Counted from the stretch's first letter, positions 10,381-22,719 are shown. The stretch: DNA of 64,000 nucleotides from Kuschelorhynchus macadamiae (GCA_030620095.1 JAUTXW010002182.1:62001-126000); one strand, 5' to 3'. The notes: a model not told the origin generated them from the sequence alone. Numbers and translations: made by a program.

Positions 10381-11013
10381 TAAATCTAAGACGTTAATTG
10401 ACTTGTTGTGAATTTAATGTTGGTGTGTATATTATTAATGAAGTTAAGAAATTGTTTGAGTTGTCGTTGTGTGAAAACTCAAACTCATATATACTTTATT
10501 GTTAAAAGAACATATAGTCCTTATCAACAAAGCAAGCTCTGTAAAAATAAAAATATTGGGGTCTAAATCATTGGAAAAATGAAATAAATATACATACACT
10601 AGATACTAAGTAAATACATGTTATACAAAAAGGCACATATATAACCATACTAAAATCCATCATTAAATATATAGGGTGTTAGGTCTTTGACTACAAATAT
10701 TTTAACATAGGGTGGTATGAACGTTTTTAAACAAAATATTCTTATAAACCATCGGTAAATTCGAAAGCGTTTTCGAGATATTTGATTTTAAAAAATTAAT
10801 TAATTTTGGAGAAAGTTTCGACTAATTCCACGACAACATGACAACATTGCTGTTTGCTTGGACATCAATGTGATGACAATCTCATCATCTGTGTTTTATA
10901 AACAAAGAAGTATAAAAAAAACTTGTAGGCTTGAAAACGATTCAATTATTTTATTTTGATTATTTTTCTGGAATGTATGAATTGGATGGATAGCATTAAT
11001 CGGATGGATTGTT
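10202..11013 (-). repeat. Duplicated segment A, second copy
   Basis: Near-identical partner of 8148-8907, with the same right edge GCATTAATCGGATGGATT, after which the sequences differ (ATCCTCATCC in the first copy, GTTAGCATAA here). Confidence 0.75.
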
Positions 11014-12218
11014 AGCATAATATCGTCATGTTTAAAAAAATAGTAAAAACCTGGTATTAAAACTTTTTAGAATATTTATTTGCATAGTTTTTAACTGCGC
11101 AACCCTTATTAAGTTTATTAGTTTCCAAAAATTAATAAAGAATAGGAACTTACCAAGCATATTAATTTATAGCACTAGGTAGGTAATTCACACACTAACA
11201 AAAGTATTTTAAAAACGTAAAGTAAATGCTGAAAATGACTACCGCCACTATTTAAACACGCACGAATACGGCGAAGCAAAAATTCGGATGCTAAGGTCAT
11301 CTTCATTTTCAATTTTAACACTATTATCTCTTGTAAAGAATTTTACCCATGGAATTTAACAAATTTAAAATATACATTTGAAAGATTACCTTTTTTTAAT
11401 AATTCCTATACACAAAAATTTATGGATGGGGCACTTTTTCAAATTATATCCAAAAAAACTAAGGTTTCGGAAGGTTGCACTGAACTTGTTTTTGGCGTAT
11501 CGCTAAAAACATATTTTTCACAATCTTTATTTATGAACTACGTTAAAGTTTGATTATATTATAATGCTTTATAACACAAAAATGATTATTTCTAACTAAA
11601 AGTTAGAAGTAATTAGTATATTAGACATTATTAAACGTTTTTAAACATAATTACAGCTGCTAAATAAAGAAAGAGCGGGAGTGTCGTCCGTTGGACGGAA
11701 ATCCAGTGTGCTGGGGATGCTACGTTGCCAAGTTTATTTTATATATGATCTATATAAATTATAAGGGAAAAACAAAATGCATTTGTGGGTTGTGGATCGG
11801 TACCAAGAGGAGCGCGAAGGCACTAGTTGGATTGATACCGGGTTAGCACCAGGTTAAGTGTCGTAGGCATCATCATTAAAGCCCTAATATAAAAGGCGAA
11901 CGACAGCGAAGTGCATCACTGGAAGTCTAATATTTGGGATCGGCACAGGGATCCAAATGTGTTACTGTCGGGAGACAAACATGAAAAATTTAATACAATA
12001 CAATAATGTAAGTTTGGCAACAATGCAAGATAGTCTTTCTTTAAATTGTCATATTAAGGAATATGGGGCATTGGAATACAGTGAAAATATCGATTTTTTT
12101 TGGTGTTTTTAATAGAAAAAATGGTTCATCCATTTCTTTTATTTTCTTAAAACAGTTAAATGAAGGTAAACTTTCTATTTTATATTAAAAAATTATCAAA
12201 TTCCGTGGGTTTAATTGT
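11014..12218. other. No gene seen; contains a GC-richer block at about 11680-11970
   Basis: Most of this stretch is AT-rich and featureless. From about 11680 to 11970 the composition changes clearly, with words such as GAGCGGGAGTGTCGTCCGTT, ACCAAGAGGAGCGCGAAGGC and GGAGACAAAC. No long frame, tRNA box or terminal repeat is evident. It could be a transposon terminal region, a solo LTR or a noncoding exon. Confidence 0.4.
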
Positions 12219-12400
12219 TTACAAGATTCCTATTATACACTAATGTTTTCATGTGGCCCCAAAAATAAAAATCAAGGAGGGACAACTCCTGTTAGGATAT
12301 CTTTCCCGGTATGATTGAGACGCTTGTCTACACTCTCCATAAATTCGTATAGATTTTTAAAGTTTTTAAATCCCGACTACGTATTAAAACGGCACGGAGT
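12219..12400 (-). pseudogene. Fossil of a DD41D mariner transposase C-terminus
   Basis: Reading the - strand, LLDFYFWGHMKTLVYNRNL appears at about 12290-12230, matching the PLDFFLWGYLK..VY signature of the DD41D mariners elsewhere in the window. The sequence right of it is degenerate. The Copia LTR ends abruptly at 12401, so the retrotransposon probably inserted into or beside this fossil. Confidence 0.55.
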
Positions 12401-12617
12401 TGTTGAATATTCTGTGGGATTTCGTGGATATATGCGGGATGAAATAAAACGACATGCGTCCATTGGAAACTTGCAAAAAGACTAACTTTATTCATAGAGC
12501 AGAAAATAGTGTTGCAAAAAACATTATTCAAAAACATACAGAGGGCGCAAATAGTTAAATCATGTTATTCAACATAGGTGGCAGTACTTATATTAATTTG
12601 AAATATTTCTTCCAACA
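12401..12617 (-). repeat. 3' LTR of the Copia element
   Basis: On the - strand it starts TGTTGGAAG at 12617 and ends ATATTCAACA at 12401, giving the standard TG...CA ends and a length of 217 bp. The purine tract AAGTGGGGA lies directly upstream, as expected for plus-strand priming. A polyadenylation-like ATGAATAAAG occurs inside. No second LTR is in the window, so no target duplication can be read. Confidence 0.8.
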
Positions 12618-12663
12618 TCCCCACTTATTGAAAAATTAATATACGTATACTCCCAACAATATA

Positions 12664-14920
12664 TTATACAACTCTTAAGCCTAATTCATTAACGAACTTA
12701 TGGTGCTTATTGCTATTCAATCCTTTTGTGAGAATGTCAGCTATCATATCAGCTGTTGACAAGTAATCAACTTTTATTAAATTACTGGAAACAGTTTCTC
12801 TCACAAAATGATGTCTTACATCTATATGTTTAGTTCGTTCGTGAAGAACTGGATTTACTGCTAACTTTTGTGCTGACTGTTTGTCATTAAAAATTCTAAC
12901 AAAATCCAGCCTTCCAGTGACTTCTCCTAGCAAATTTCGAAGGTATATGGCTTCTTTTGCAGCCTCACTGAGTGCCATATACTCTGCTTCTGTACTAGAA
13001 AGTGCCACCGTAGCCTGTTTTTTGCTCTTCCAAGAAACACAAAACCTGTGTAGGATTTCCTATCACTTTTATCTGATGCCCAGTCTGCATCAACAAATCC
13101 TACTAAAGGACCATTGTCCTTTGAAAAAATTAGTGACAAATTTTTACTACCTTGCAGATACCTTAATACTCGCTTAGCACATTTCCAGTTATATTCAGTG
13201 TAAGAATTGTTAAATTGTGATAAATAGCTGACAGAATATGCCAAATCAGGTCTAGTTAATACTGTACAGACCTATGAGTCTTTGGTAAGGCTCCTTTCAT
13301 ACTGCTTTTTATCTTCAAAATTTGAACTATTAGTATCTAAAGGCGTACATACACTTTTACAACCTGTCATGCCAAACCTTTTTAAAATCATATTTATATC
13401 ATGCTCTTGGTCTAGGCTAATAAAATTTTCGCCATATTTTATTCTAACACCCAAAATTTCTTTAGCCCTACCAAGATCTTTGATATTAAATTCTAAACTT
13501 TACTTATTCTTTAAAATGTCTACATTTTTAAAGTCATTACTAAATATAAAAAAATCATCAACATATAAGGTCACTATTGTAACATAATTTACATTTACTC
13601 TTTTTATATACAAGCATGGTTCATACTTTGATTTGACATACCCCAATTTCTGTAAGAAAATATCAATTCTGGTATTCCATGCGCGAGAGGACTGTTTTAG
13701 ACCATAAACAGCCTTTTTTAGCAGACAAACCTTATTCTCAAACCCCTCAGTTACAAAACCTTCAGGTTGACGCATATATACTCTTTCATTTAAAATACCG
13801 TTTAAGAAGGCAGTCTTAACATCAAGATGAGTAATATACAAATCTAAATTAACTGATAAAGCTACTAACATTCTTAATGTACTAAATCTTACCTCACAGG
13901 TGCAAATGTCTCTAAATAGTCTATACCTTCCTTCTGGGTGAAACCTTTGGCTACCAATCTTGCACGATAAGTCTTATTGTCCTCACTATCACACTTTATT
14001 TTATATACCCACTTGCTCTCTACAACTGTACCTTGCTTTGGAATGTCAGTAAGTTCCCATGTGTCATTTTCTTGAAACGATTGTAGTTCTTCGAGCATCG
14101 CTTTCTTCCATTCCTCTCTATCTGGGCTTGATAGTGCTTCTGACAGTGTGACTGGTAAATCGTCTACACTATAATAGTCCTCAGTCACGTTAGGGCACAT
14201 ATATGTGACATAGTCATCAAATTTCTTTGGTACTCTTGCACGTTCTGATTTTCTGGCAGGTTCCACAGGCACGTTAATATTTGGACAAATGTATTCTTCA
14301 TCACTGTCCTTAGAATTTGTGTCACTTTCTGTAGATTCGAAGATTTCTGATTCATTTTGGCTCTCTTCAGGTTCACACTGAATCCCCACTGAAACTGAAG
14401 ACTACTTTAAACTTTTATCCTGAATCTCTGTCTCATTTTGTTCTTTAAAACCAATGTCAAGCTTTAATGTATCTCGCCCTTTCTCAAATATAACTACATC
14501 TCTACTCGTACACACTTTATTTGTTATAGGATTGTATAGCCTATACCCTTTCGTAGTCTCAGAAAAACCAACTAAAATCATTTTTTCTGATTTCTTGTCC
14601 CATTTTCTTCTTTTTTCTTTGGGTATATGAGTGATGGCCGGACTGCCAAATATTCTTACATGTCCTAATTCTGGTTTTTGATTAAAAAAGATCTCATATG
14701 GTGTTTTAGCTAAATTTGATACAGCTGACCTATTTCTTAAGTAACATGCTGTGTTTATGGCTTCGGCCCAAAAACGTTTGTCCAAACCTGCTTCAAAAAG
14801 TAAACACTTAGCTTTCTCTACTAAAGAACGATTCATCCTTTCAGAAACCCCATTCTGCTCGGGTGTATAAGGATTTGTAGTTTGATGGATTATACCCTGA
14901 CCTTTTAAATAACTTTTCGG
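12664..14920 (-). pseudogene. Copia pol remnant (integrase end, reverse transcriptase, RNase H)
   Basis: The integrase C-terminal part opens at about 14920 with PYTPEQNGVSERMNRSL, then TPYEIFFNQKPELGHVRIFG and the GYRLYNP segment. Reverse transcriptase follows with TYRARLVAKGFTQKEGIDY, DVKTAFLNGILNERVYMRQP and the catalytic YVDDFFI. RNase H carries DADWASD and ALSSTEAEYMALSEAAKEAI and ends at 12664. The coding sequence is cut by stops or frame changes near 14400, 13880, 13500, 13270 and 12930-13010, and the 5' half is gone. It cannot make an active polyprotein. Domain order and motifs make the assignment secure. Confidence 0.85.
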
Positions 14921-17615
14921 ATTCTATGGCATCGAATTAGTAAGGAAAAAATTTTTGTTGTTAGTAGGAGATCGAAAAATTTTCGACGATTTTTGCATGT
15001 ATATATATGCGATTTTTTTCACCAAAAATATGAGAAGAAAATTTTTTTTGGAAAACGCTTTGAACAAATATGTTTCTATAAGTATTTTGAGCTAATAAAT
15101 TCATTGAAACCATTTGTAGTGATCTGTGATTGATATTATCCGAGATATGACTAAATTTTCAGTTTGAAATTTATTTTTCCACATTTTCTTAAAGTTCCTG
15201 ATAACGAAATTAAACACATAACTAAAGCGATCATTTCTTTATAAAACAACGCAAACCGCATCCTCGTAAGTTAAACGACGCCGGAAATATGGCGATTTTC
15301 CCGACGCCCTGCATGTCGCGTCTTGAAAAATATAGGTCAAATTTCATGATAGATTCTGAACAGACGGACAAGCGAAAAAGTTTGACAATTTCAGCGTTTA
15401 TAGACCCCTTCTTTGTGAATCGAATGGCGTACGGCGTGCCAAAAATTTCTTAAAGGGAAAAAAATTGAAGCGATTTTCCCGAAGCCCTGCAAATAGCGTC
15501 CCGACGCCGAATTTTTCCGATCTTCTGGTAACAGTAGATGGTCCTGCAGGCATCCTAGGGTAAAACTATTGTTTTTTTTCGGTTTCTAGGGCATTAAATT
15601 GTAAAGAAAAAAATTTTGATGTTAATATGAGATCGAAAAATTTTCGACTACTTTTTTCACCGAAAAAATTATCTTTAACGAAATATTACCAGGTCATTCC
15701 CATATGAGCCTTAATTTTTGAGAAACATTTGAAGTTAATCGGATAAGTAGTTTTTAAACTAGGCCGTGAATTGACAAACGGACCGACGGTATTGATAAAA
15801 CACATTTTTTTGGGATCTAGAGATTGATTTTTTTTTAAACGGTACATTCTATATTTCACATGACATTTCGATTCTACTGGAAAAACTAAGAATTTTGATA
15901 CACACACCATATGCCCAACAAAACAAAAAGTTGAGAATAGAGGTATAGTATCAAAATTCTAAGTTTCTCCATTAGAATCAAAATATCAAATAAAAAACGG
16001 GATGTTGTATTTTAAAAGAATGCTTACCCCATTAAAACATGTTTTAAAATGGTTGTTTCTAAACAAAATAACGCAAACCGCCCTTTTCTATCTTTATTTG
16101 TTTTAGAGATATGAATTTTTTTTGAACTTTTGCACATGCACATTCACTATTTTTTCACTAAAGTCGTCGATATTTTCCGAACACTTGTGAGGGTCGTAAA
16201 AAATTGAAAATTTCAGAGGCATTCTTTTTAATTGAATGCCGAAAATCGCATTTGCTTATCTTTTAAGGGAAAAAAGTTGTTGGCTCTTCCGCGAAACTTT
16301 GCAAAATCGGGAATTTCCAGATTTTCCGCGGGTCGTTGAAATTCAACTATACATCCTAGGGCCAAATGGATATTTTTTTCGTTTTTTATTGCATCGAATT
16401 AGTATATAAACGAAGTTTGAACAAAATCTATTACCAAAAAAATTTTCGAAATTTTTCCATGCATATGTATGCAAAATTTTTCGGCCGGAAAATGGAAAAA
16501 TTTTTTTTTCGAAAAACGCTTTGAAAATACATGTTTCTATATATAGTTTGACCTAAGAAATGCATTGAACACATTAGTATTGACGAGGGATAAATAGTTT
16601 CGGAGATATGATTAAATTTTCACTTTGGAAAATTATTTTCTATATTTTTTGTAACTATAGCCTCACCCCATTAACATGTGGATAAAATGGTTATTTTTAA
16701 ATAAAATAACGCAAACCGCACCTCTCTATCTTTCTTTGTTTCGGAGATATGATTTTCCCCGAAATTCTGCTCACGCGCATACACCATTTTTTCACTAAAA
16801 CATTCGATATTTTCCGAACTCTTGTGATAATTACAAAAATCTGAAAATTTCAGAGATTATAGATTAAGTCTTTTTGAATTAAATGGCGAAAACAGCATTT
16901 GTCTATCTTTAAAGGGAAAAAAGATGTGGGCTGCTCCGCGAGACCTTGCAAAATCGTGAATTTCCATATTTTCCGCGAGTTGTGGAAATTCAACCATAAA
17001 TCCTAGGACCAAATGGATGTTTTTTTTTATTTTTTATGGCATCGAATTAGTAAATAAACGATATTTGAATGAAATCTATTACCAAAAAAATTTTCGAAAT
17101 TTTTGCAAGCATATGTACAAATTTTCACTTTCGAAAATGTTTCTATATATTTTTTTGGGACTATAGCTTGACTATATTAAAACTTGTTTTGGAATGGTTA
17201 CTTTTAAATAAAATAACACAAACCGCACCTCTCTATCTTACTTTGTTTTAGAGATATGAATGTTTTTCCCAACCTCTGCACATGCAAATTTAACATTTTT
17301 TCACTAAAATCGTTGACATTTTCCAAACACTTATTGTTGTTATAAAAATTTGAAGATTTCAGAAGTTATAGAATTGTTTTCTCTGAATTGAATGCCGAAA
17401 ACCGCATTTGCCTATGTTTAAGAGAGAAAAGTTGTAAGCTTTTCCGCGAGACCTTACAAAATCGCGAATTTTCAGAATTTCCGCACGTTGTGGAAATTCA
17501 ACCATAAATTCTAAGACCAAAAAAAGATATTTTTTTCGTTCTTTATGGCATCGAATTGAAATATAAACGAACTAACAAAATATATTACCAGAAAAGTTTT
17601 CGGAAATTTATATTT
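14921..17615. repeat. Degenerate tandem array (unit about 0.5-0.8 kb), no genes
   Basis: Marker words recur in fixed order: TGGCATCGAATTAGTA near 14930, 16388 and 17037 with variants near 15590 and 17545; ACGCAAACCGC near 15250, 16072 and 16709 with ACACAAACCGC at 17215; GAAATTCAACCATAAATCCT near 16985 with variants at 16342 and 17492; CTTTTTTCACTAAA-like words in each unit. Spacings of about 660, 800, 650 and 510 bp point to four or five decayed units of one sequence, shortened by deletions. The units have no open frame and no terminal repeats. A unit-like stretch at 15670-15740 also resembles sequence at 52080-52160. Confidence 0.75.
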
Positions 17616-17618
17616 ATA

Positions 17619-17936
17619 CAGGGTGTCTTTGGGAAAATGGCGTATCTCTCGTGACTCAGATAGAACATTAAAAAAAAAGATGACAATTTTCCCATAAATT
17701 TTTTTCCTAGCGCCCTCCCTTCTGGTAAGATATGGTCCTGCCATCCTAAAGGACCCCACTGGAAATCGGGTTTTCTAGAATAACTTTTAAACGACTCAAT
17801 ATAATTTAACGAAAATTTAATATGATAAACAGTAGTAAGGACCTCTCAAAATGCTTCCCTTAAAACATAATTAGCTTGTTTAGTTCCAGGGACGGACTAG
17901 ATTGTACATTTTAACGCTCAAATTTTTAACACCCTG
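17619..17936. mobile_element. Short mariner-type MITE (318 bp)
   Basis: The ends CAGGGTGTCTTTGGG and TTTTTAACACCCTG are flanked by TA. It has no coding capacity and is a non-autonomous Tc1/mariner-type element. It directly abuts the mosaic mariner that begins at about 17937. Confidence 0.6.
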
Positions 17937-19503
17937 TATGATAAGGAGTTGAAAAAAAATTTTTTGGATACCTTGAACATTTTTTTAAAGAAATCGATAA
18001 AATGAACCGTTTTCGACACAAAAAAAATAACAAAAAGAATACAACTTAGGGATATATCAAAATTTTTATGAACAACCTAATACGCTAAATAGAAAAAAGT
18101 CAATTAAAAACTTCAAAGTGGGTTCAACATAACGCTCCGTGATTTGTGATGCACTCGTTTTAGAGATATATATCATATATGAAACGTGAGGGTCGTAAAA
18201 AGTTCCTTAGAAAATTTCGGAGAGGAATACACCAAGGTTTTGAGATGACCCCACGAAAATCCATTGGCGTTATCGGGAGACCGTGGAAAAAATGGGACCT
18301 CCTCTGCCTATCCAACGGTTTCCAGACGTTATTTAGGTGGTCCCGTACAGCAACGCTAAAATGGTTTGGGGCCATCATGCATAAAATATTTTTGGCGGGT
18401 TTTTTATGCATCGAATTGTATATAAAAAGCGTTCTGAAGGAACTCTAAAAAAAGTTCACCATCGAAATTTTTCCGTGCCGGTAATACGCATGGTCCAATG
18501 AAAAATTTTTTTTGCCGATTATTCCTGCCCAAACATTAATGGATTGATATATGTTGATGATGATGAACACAGTGGCATGAGGGTTTCCACCAGCCCATAC
18601 ATGCGAGTTATGTAAATTTTCACTTTGGAAAATTACCATTTTTGGTAAATAGCCTCACCCCATTAACATCGGATAAAAAGAATAATGCTAATGAAGTTTG
18701 GGTTTGTTCGTTGTTGATTAACAACCAGTTTGCGAATGGATTTTTTCGAGGAAAATCTTCAGGAAGTAGTTGAACTTTTTGCAGATGATAATTACAACTG
18801 TTCTTTAAGTACTTCAGCAACTGTACTTTTTGACACATTAAAGCTGCGCGGCTAATATTCGAGTGCTTATTGAGGGAAAAAAGTATGGGCAGCTACAGTA
18901 TCCAAAATATCTTTTCCAATTTTGCCCGTTGTAAATTTCTCCTCACACCAGCATCAGTACTTTTTTCCCAAAATTTTCCTAAAAATAATTAATGAACGTC
19001 AATTTAATGTTACCAAAAAAATTGAGAATTGCCCACCAGTTTCTCTTAGACGTTGGTGTTTCTGAAATTTTTTGGGACTATCTTGACTATTTGGAATATT
19101 GCGATTAGGATATTTTTCTCCATACAACCTTCTTCTTCATAAGCATTGCAAGATGCAAGTCCGTACATAAGATGCATATGCAAATTTAACATTTTTTCAC
19201 TAAAATGTGTATCCCATTTTCGAATTAAATTTACCAAGGTATTCAAAATTTAATAAATTAATATCGAAGTTATAAAAAGATCAACGTGTCAAGAAGATTT
19301 CAAATGCACACGTCAGAGAGAAGATTATTTATTTCGTACCATAGTAACGTTTGTAAAAAAGCGAATTTTTAATCCGCGCTGATAAATAAACAATAATAAA
19401 ACATTAATACTTTTATTTTTTTTTTCTCGAAAACGGTTCATTATTATCGACAATGAACAAGAATATATTTCTTTAGCTTAATGTTCAAGGTATCCAAATT
19501 TAT

Positions 19504-19543
<40 letters not shown>

Positions 19544-19580
19544 TTGAGCGTTAAAATTTACTATATATATATATATATAT
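17937..19580 (-). mobile_element. DD41D mariner remnant interleaved with tandem-array pieces
   Basis: Inverted segments mark the ends: GGATACCTTGAACATT and AATGAACCGTTTTCGA on the left (17967-18020), and their complements on the right (19430-19500). Inside, - strand transposase pieces can be read in order: KSTVAEVLKE (near 18830), FANWLLINNEQ (near 18720), INVWAGII (near 18530), NHFSVAVRDHLNNVW (near 18350). Between and within them are pieces of the array at 14921-17615 (for example ATAGCCTCACCCCATTAACA near 18650 and GCAAATTTAACATTTTTTCA near 19182). The array pieces occur in the same order and nearly the same spacing as in the array itself. See the findings for the interpretation. Confidence 0.6.
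19508..19580. repeat. (TA)n microsatellites
   Basis: Two TA runs, near 19510-19540 and 19562-19580, are separated by a short AAAATTTGAGCGTTAAAATT segment that belongs to the mariner terminal repeat. Confidence 0.9.
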
Positions 19581-20197
19581 GGTGTTTCACAACTTATCCA
19601 CGAAATTTTAACCACATATGAACTGTTACGAAAGAAGTTGATTTCTCAAAAAAAAATTTAATAAAAGTCGTACAGAAATCGAGATAGTAAAATAATACAG
19701 TTTACCAGTTCACTTACTTATAAAAGCTCTTCAAAATTGTTTCCATTGGCTTCAATGCAAGCTTGGGCGCGTCTAATTCAATTTCGGCGCACTAACTGAA
19801 ATACACCTCCTTCCTGCTGTGCTTGAAATCTCAAATTATCGGCATCCACTGTGATTCGGTCACGCAGCTCTTCAATATTCTGAACTGGAGTACGGTATAC
19901 CTCGTTTTTTAAGTATCCCCATAAAAAGAAGTCCAGAGGATTTAGATCGGGAGACCGTGGAGGCCATGCAATTGGTCCACCCCTACCGATCCAGCGTATC
20001 TGCTGTACCTCATTCAAAAAATTACGAACTTCTAAACGAAAATGCGGAGGTGCCCCATCGTGCAAAAACCACATCCTTGCTCGGACCGCCAATGGCACAT
20101 CTTTAAGAAGGACTGGCAAATCATTCCGAAGAAATTCCAAATACTGGTGACCATCCATCCGATCTGGTTGTCTGTCAGCTTTTTTTTAAACACCCTG
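19581..20197 (-). pseudogene. DD41D mariner, 5'-deleted transposase
   Basis: The right end closes TTTAAACACCCTG at 20197 before TA. The left end (GGTGTTTCACAAC) begins right after the TA microsatellite and lacks the first bases of the terminus. The - strand frame from 20158 carries MDGHQYLEFLRNDLPVLLKD, the second aspartate in FLHDGAPPHFRLEVR, WIGRGGPIAWPPRSPDLNPL with the third aspartate, and FFLWGYLKNEVYRTP. Forty-one residues again separate the two aspartates. The DNA-binding N-terminus and first aspartate are missing. The remaining 126-residue frame is uninterrupted and ends at 19778. Confidence 0.75.
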
Positions 20198-20343
20198 TAT
20201 ACATAAAAATATATGCGCTACAGTGGCGGCTCGCGAGTGAAAAAGTAAGTGAAGTGCAAATGAAGCAAGAAAATATCGCAATATTTTTTTTTCCAGAACT
20301 TTTTTTATATGTGGAAGGGGTAGAATAATTTTTTACGACTTAC

Positions 20344-22145
20344 CTAAATTTTGTATACTAAATCAACTCTCCTATCCTTCATAGCAGCAAATTTATTTAT
20401 AACATCATCATAAAATGGATGAGTTGCCCTAATCTCCTCCAGACATTCCTTTTGTATTAAAATATTGCCCAGAGAAATAAGTCTTTTTTGAGATATTGTT
20501 TTTCTTAAATAAGTTTTACACATTTGAAGCAAGAAAAACTTCTTTCCACTGAAGCACTTGTCGATGGTATTGTCAAAATTTTCATTAACTTTTTTCACTT
20601 GCTCTTGCAGCGATATATTCCAATTACTGTCATTGACAAAAATAAGACCAAAGCTCATTTTTAAGTCGTTAACTTTTGAAAATATTTCCCCAACTGTAAC
20701 AAATTTTCAAACGGGCCAGTCGAAAAATTTAAACTATATTCGGAAAATTTAGCAGAATCTGCCAAACATAAAAATTTAAGTTTTTGTAGAGTCTTGAAAG
20801 CTTAGTATCATTTCCATTAAAATATGGTCCAATATTTCATAAAAAAGGGTTCATACTTAGCCCTAATTTCTTCAGGTGAAAGCTTAGCAAGCTTACGTTT
20901 GTAATGTTTTATTTTTGTAAGAGAATTTGCTTTATCAAACATGGTATTAAAAAAATGGTCAAACGATTTTTTTTTGAAGAACGCAACTTGAACAATCACA
21001 TTTACTAACTTCGGATTTGAAGACTAACTTCTGTAATTGTTGATATACACCTCGTAGATCCAAATGTAAGAGCATACGTTCGTTTGGCTATGAGTGATGA
21101 GTGATGAAAAAATGAGGGAATACCACTAAGGCTTGCAAAAAAATTCGACATTTAGAAATATTTTTAAACTTTGCTGCATCAGGACAAATACAGCTTGCGG
21201 CGCTTTTCCTTTTTTTTTTTGAAGGCCATTTAGATGGCCAGACATCACACTTGCGCCATCGTAACATTGCCTTATTAACTTATTTTTATAGTCAAATTGG
21301 TCCAAAATTTGATCCAATAGAGAATATAAATTCTCCGACGTTCTATCGGAGCTGACATTATAAAATCCTAAGAATCTCTCGACTACTGAACCTTCTGAAT
21401 TAACGTATCTTAAAATTATCGAGCACTGGGAGGTTTGCGTAATATCAGTGGTGTCATCCATTTGCACAGAAAAAAACTGTGTGTTAAGTATTGTTGTACA
21501 TCATCATTTAAATAATCAGAAATGCATTCAATTAATAATTAATTATTTCGTTTTGAATAGTTTTCGAGTCACCAGTAAAAACATTTTTAATTTTTTTGTG
21601 ATGATCTTTTAGTTCTTGGGAACCTCTCGATATTAATAAACCTAAAAGTTTTTTAAAATTCCCCCTTTTTATTGACTCGCTGCTCTCATCATGGCCGCGA
21701 AAGAATAACTCTTGTTTTACAAGGTACAAAACTGCGTCAATTACCAAGCACATAAATAGTTTATTTAATCGGACGTTTTGGTTAAAATGTATTTTATATA
21801 GTTTAGCATTTTCTTTTAAAGTGTCAGCTATAGTGCTTTTATTTTTTACAAATGTTTTTAGCATTAATTTGCATTTTAAATGCTCTGCCGAGTCATCATG
21901 TTTATGTAAAGACCTTCATATATTTAACATACCTGCAAATCCTTCCTCATTCCACACTGAATATTTATTGGAAACTAGTAAACATGGCCAGCAAAACATT
22001 TCTGTAATATTTGACTACAACATAACCATTTGTACGTCGAAAAACAGAATGACGATTAAAATTCCGATCTTGTTCCTTCCATCGATTAAATGGAGTTTCC
22101 AACAAAATGCAAACCACATACGTGATCGGATTCATCAGTAATGTA
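20344..22145 (-). pseudogene. Broken hAT transposase (zf-TTF / DUF4371 type)
   Basis: Reading leftwards, a degraded TTF-type zinc-finger region lies near 22140-21870. The DUF4371-like core follows: MLKTFVKNKSTIADTLKENA, VKQELFFRGHDESSE, MQMDDTTDITQTSQCSIILR, LGFYNVSSDRTSENLYSLLD and RQCYDGASVMSGHLNG. A hAT dimerisation tail ends ATHPFYDDVINKFAAMKDRR before 20344. Stops or frame changes occur near 21950, 21530, 21470, 21120 and 20700. The gene belongs to the same broad group as those at 27803-29998 and 58723-59206 but is clearly a different lineage. Confidence 0.75.
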
Positions 22146-22568
22146 AATTAATAAACCTGATACCAAATAAAGTTGTAACAACACTATAAATAAATATAAC
22201 ACAAAACAGTTAAGGGCAATTCCATGATCGATGTTTACTCTTTTTAGTAAAATTCAAAAATTCATTCATTCAAAAAACCTGAATAATTGTTTACAATTGA
22301 GTTAAAGTTTATGAAATGTTAGATAAATATTCCTAATTTTACCTAGCGACTTTAAAATGTTACGAAAAACTGCAGGAATCCGTTCCCGCATCACACTGCA
22401 TTACAAAAGCATTGTTTATCACAGGTGGCTATGTAAAAACAAAAGCAGTGCTTGGAAACTGGTGCCCGTCAAAAACTGTTGTGCTGTCGAGCTTTTAAAT
22501 AGTGAATTATTTTTTGCAAAAAGTAAGTAGAACTTGATTAAAAATTGCTTATTTATATTCCAAAATTT

Positions 22569-22719
22569 TGTCCCGCGAGTAAGCTGAATCCAATACTTTT
22601 TTTAATTTTTAATTAGACCGTAATAGAAACTCTGGATAAAAACATGATATTTCTTAACCTTAGGAGCCTAAGAAGCCTAGAATATATTTTTAATATAATT
22701 TTCTTTTTGTCCCGCGAGT
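22569..22719 (+). repeat. Sub-terminal repeats TGTCCCGCGAGT, left pair
   Basis: Two copies, 22569-22580 and 22708-22719, each followed by AA. They are strikingly GC-rich against the AT-rich background and lie between the left end and the transposase start. Likely transposase-binding sites, by analogy with other DNA transposons that have clustered sub-terminal motifs. Confidence 0.7.

Larger units (their letters stand above)
12401..14920 (-). mobile_element. Copia-type LTR retrotransposon, 5'-truncated
   Basis: The - strand holds, from right to left, the end of integrase, reverse transcriptase, RNase H, a purine tract and one LTR. The internal region begins abruptly at about 14920, where it abuts the tandem array, so gag, protease, most of integrase and the other LTR are missing. 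The order integrase before reverse transcriptase identifies the Copia (Ty1) superfamily. Confidence 0.85.

Noticed and set aside
12401..14920. An endogenous virus
   Set aside because: The integrase-before-reverse-transcriptase order and the absence of any envelope gene mark a Copia retrotransposon. No other viral gene is seen in the window.
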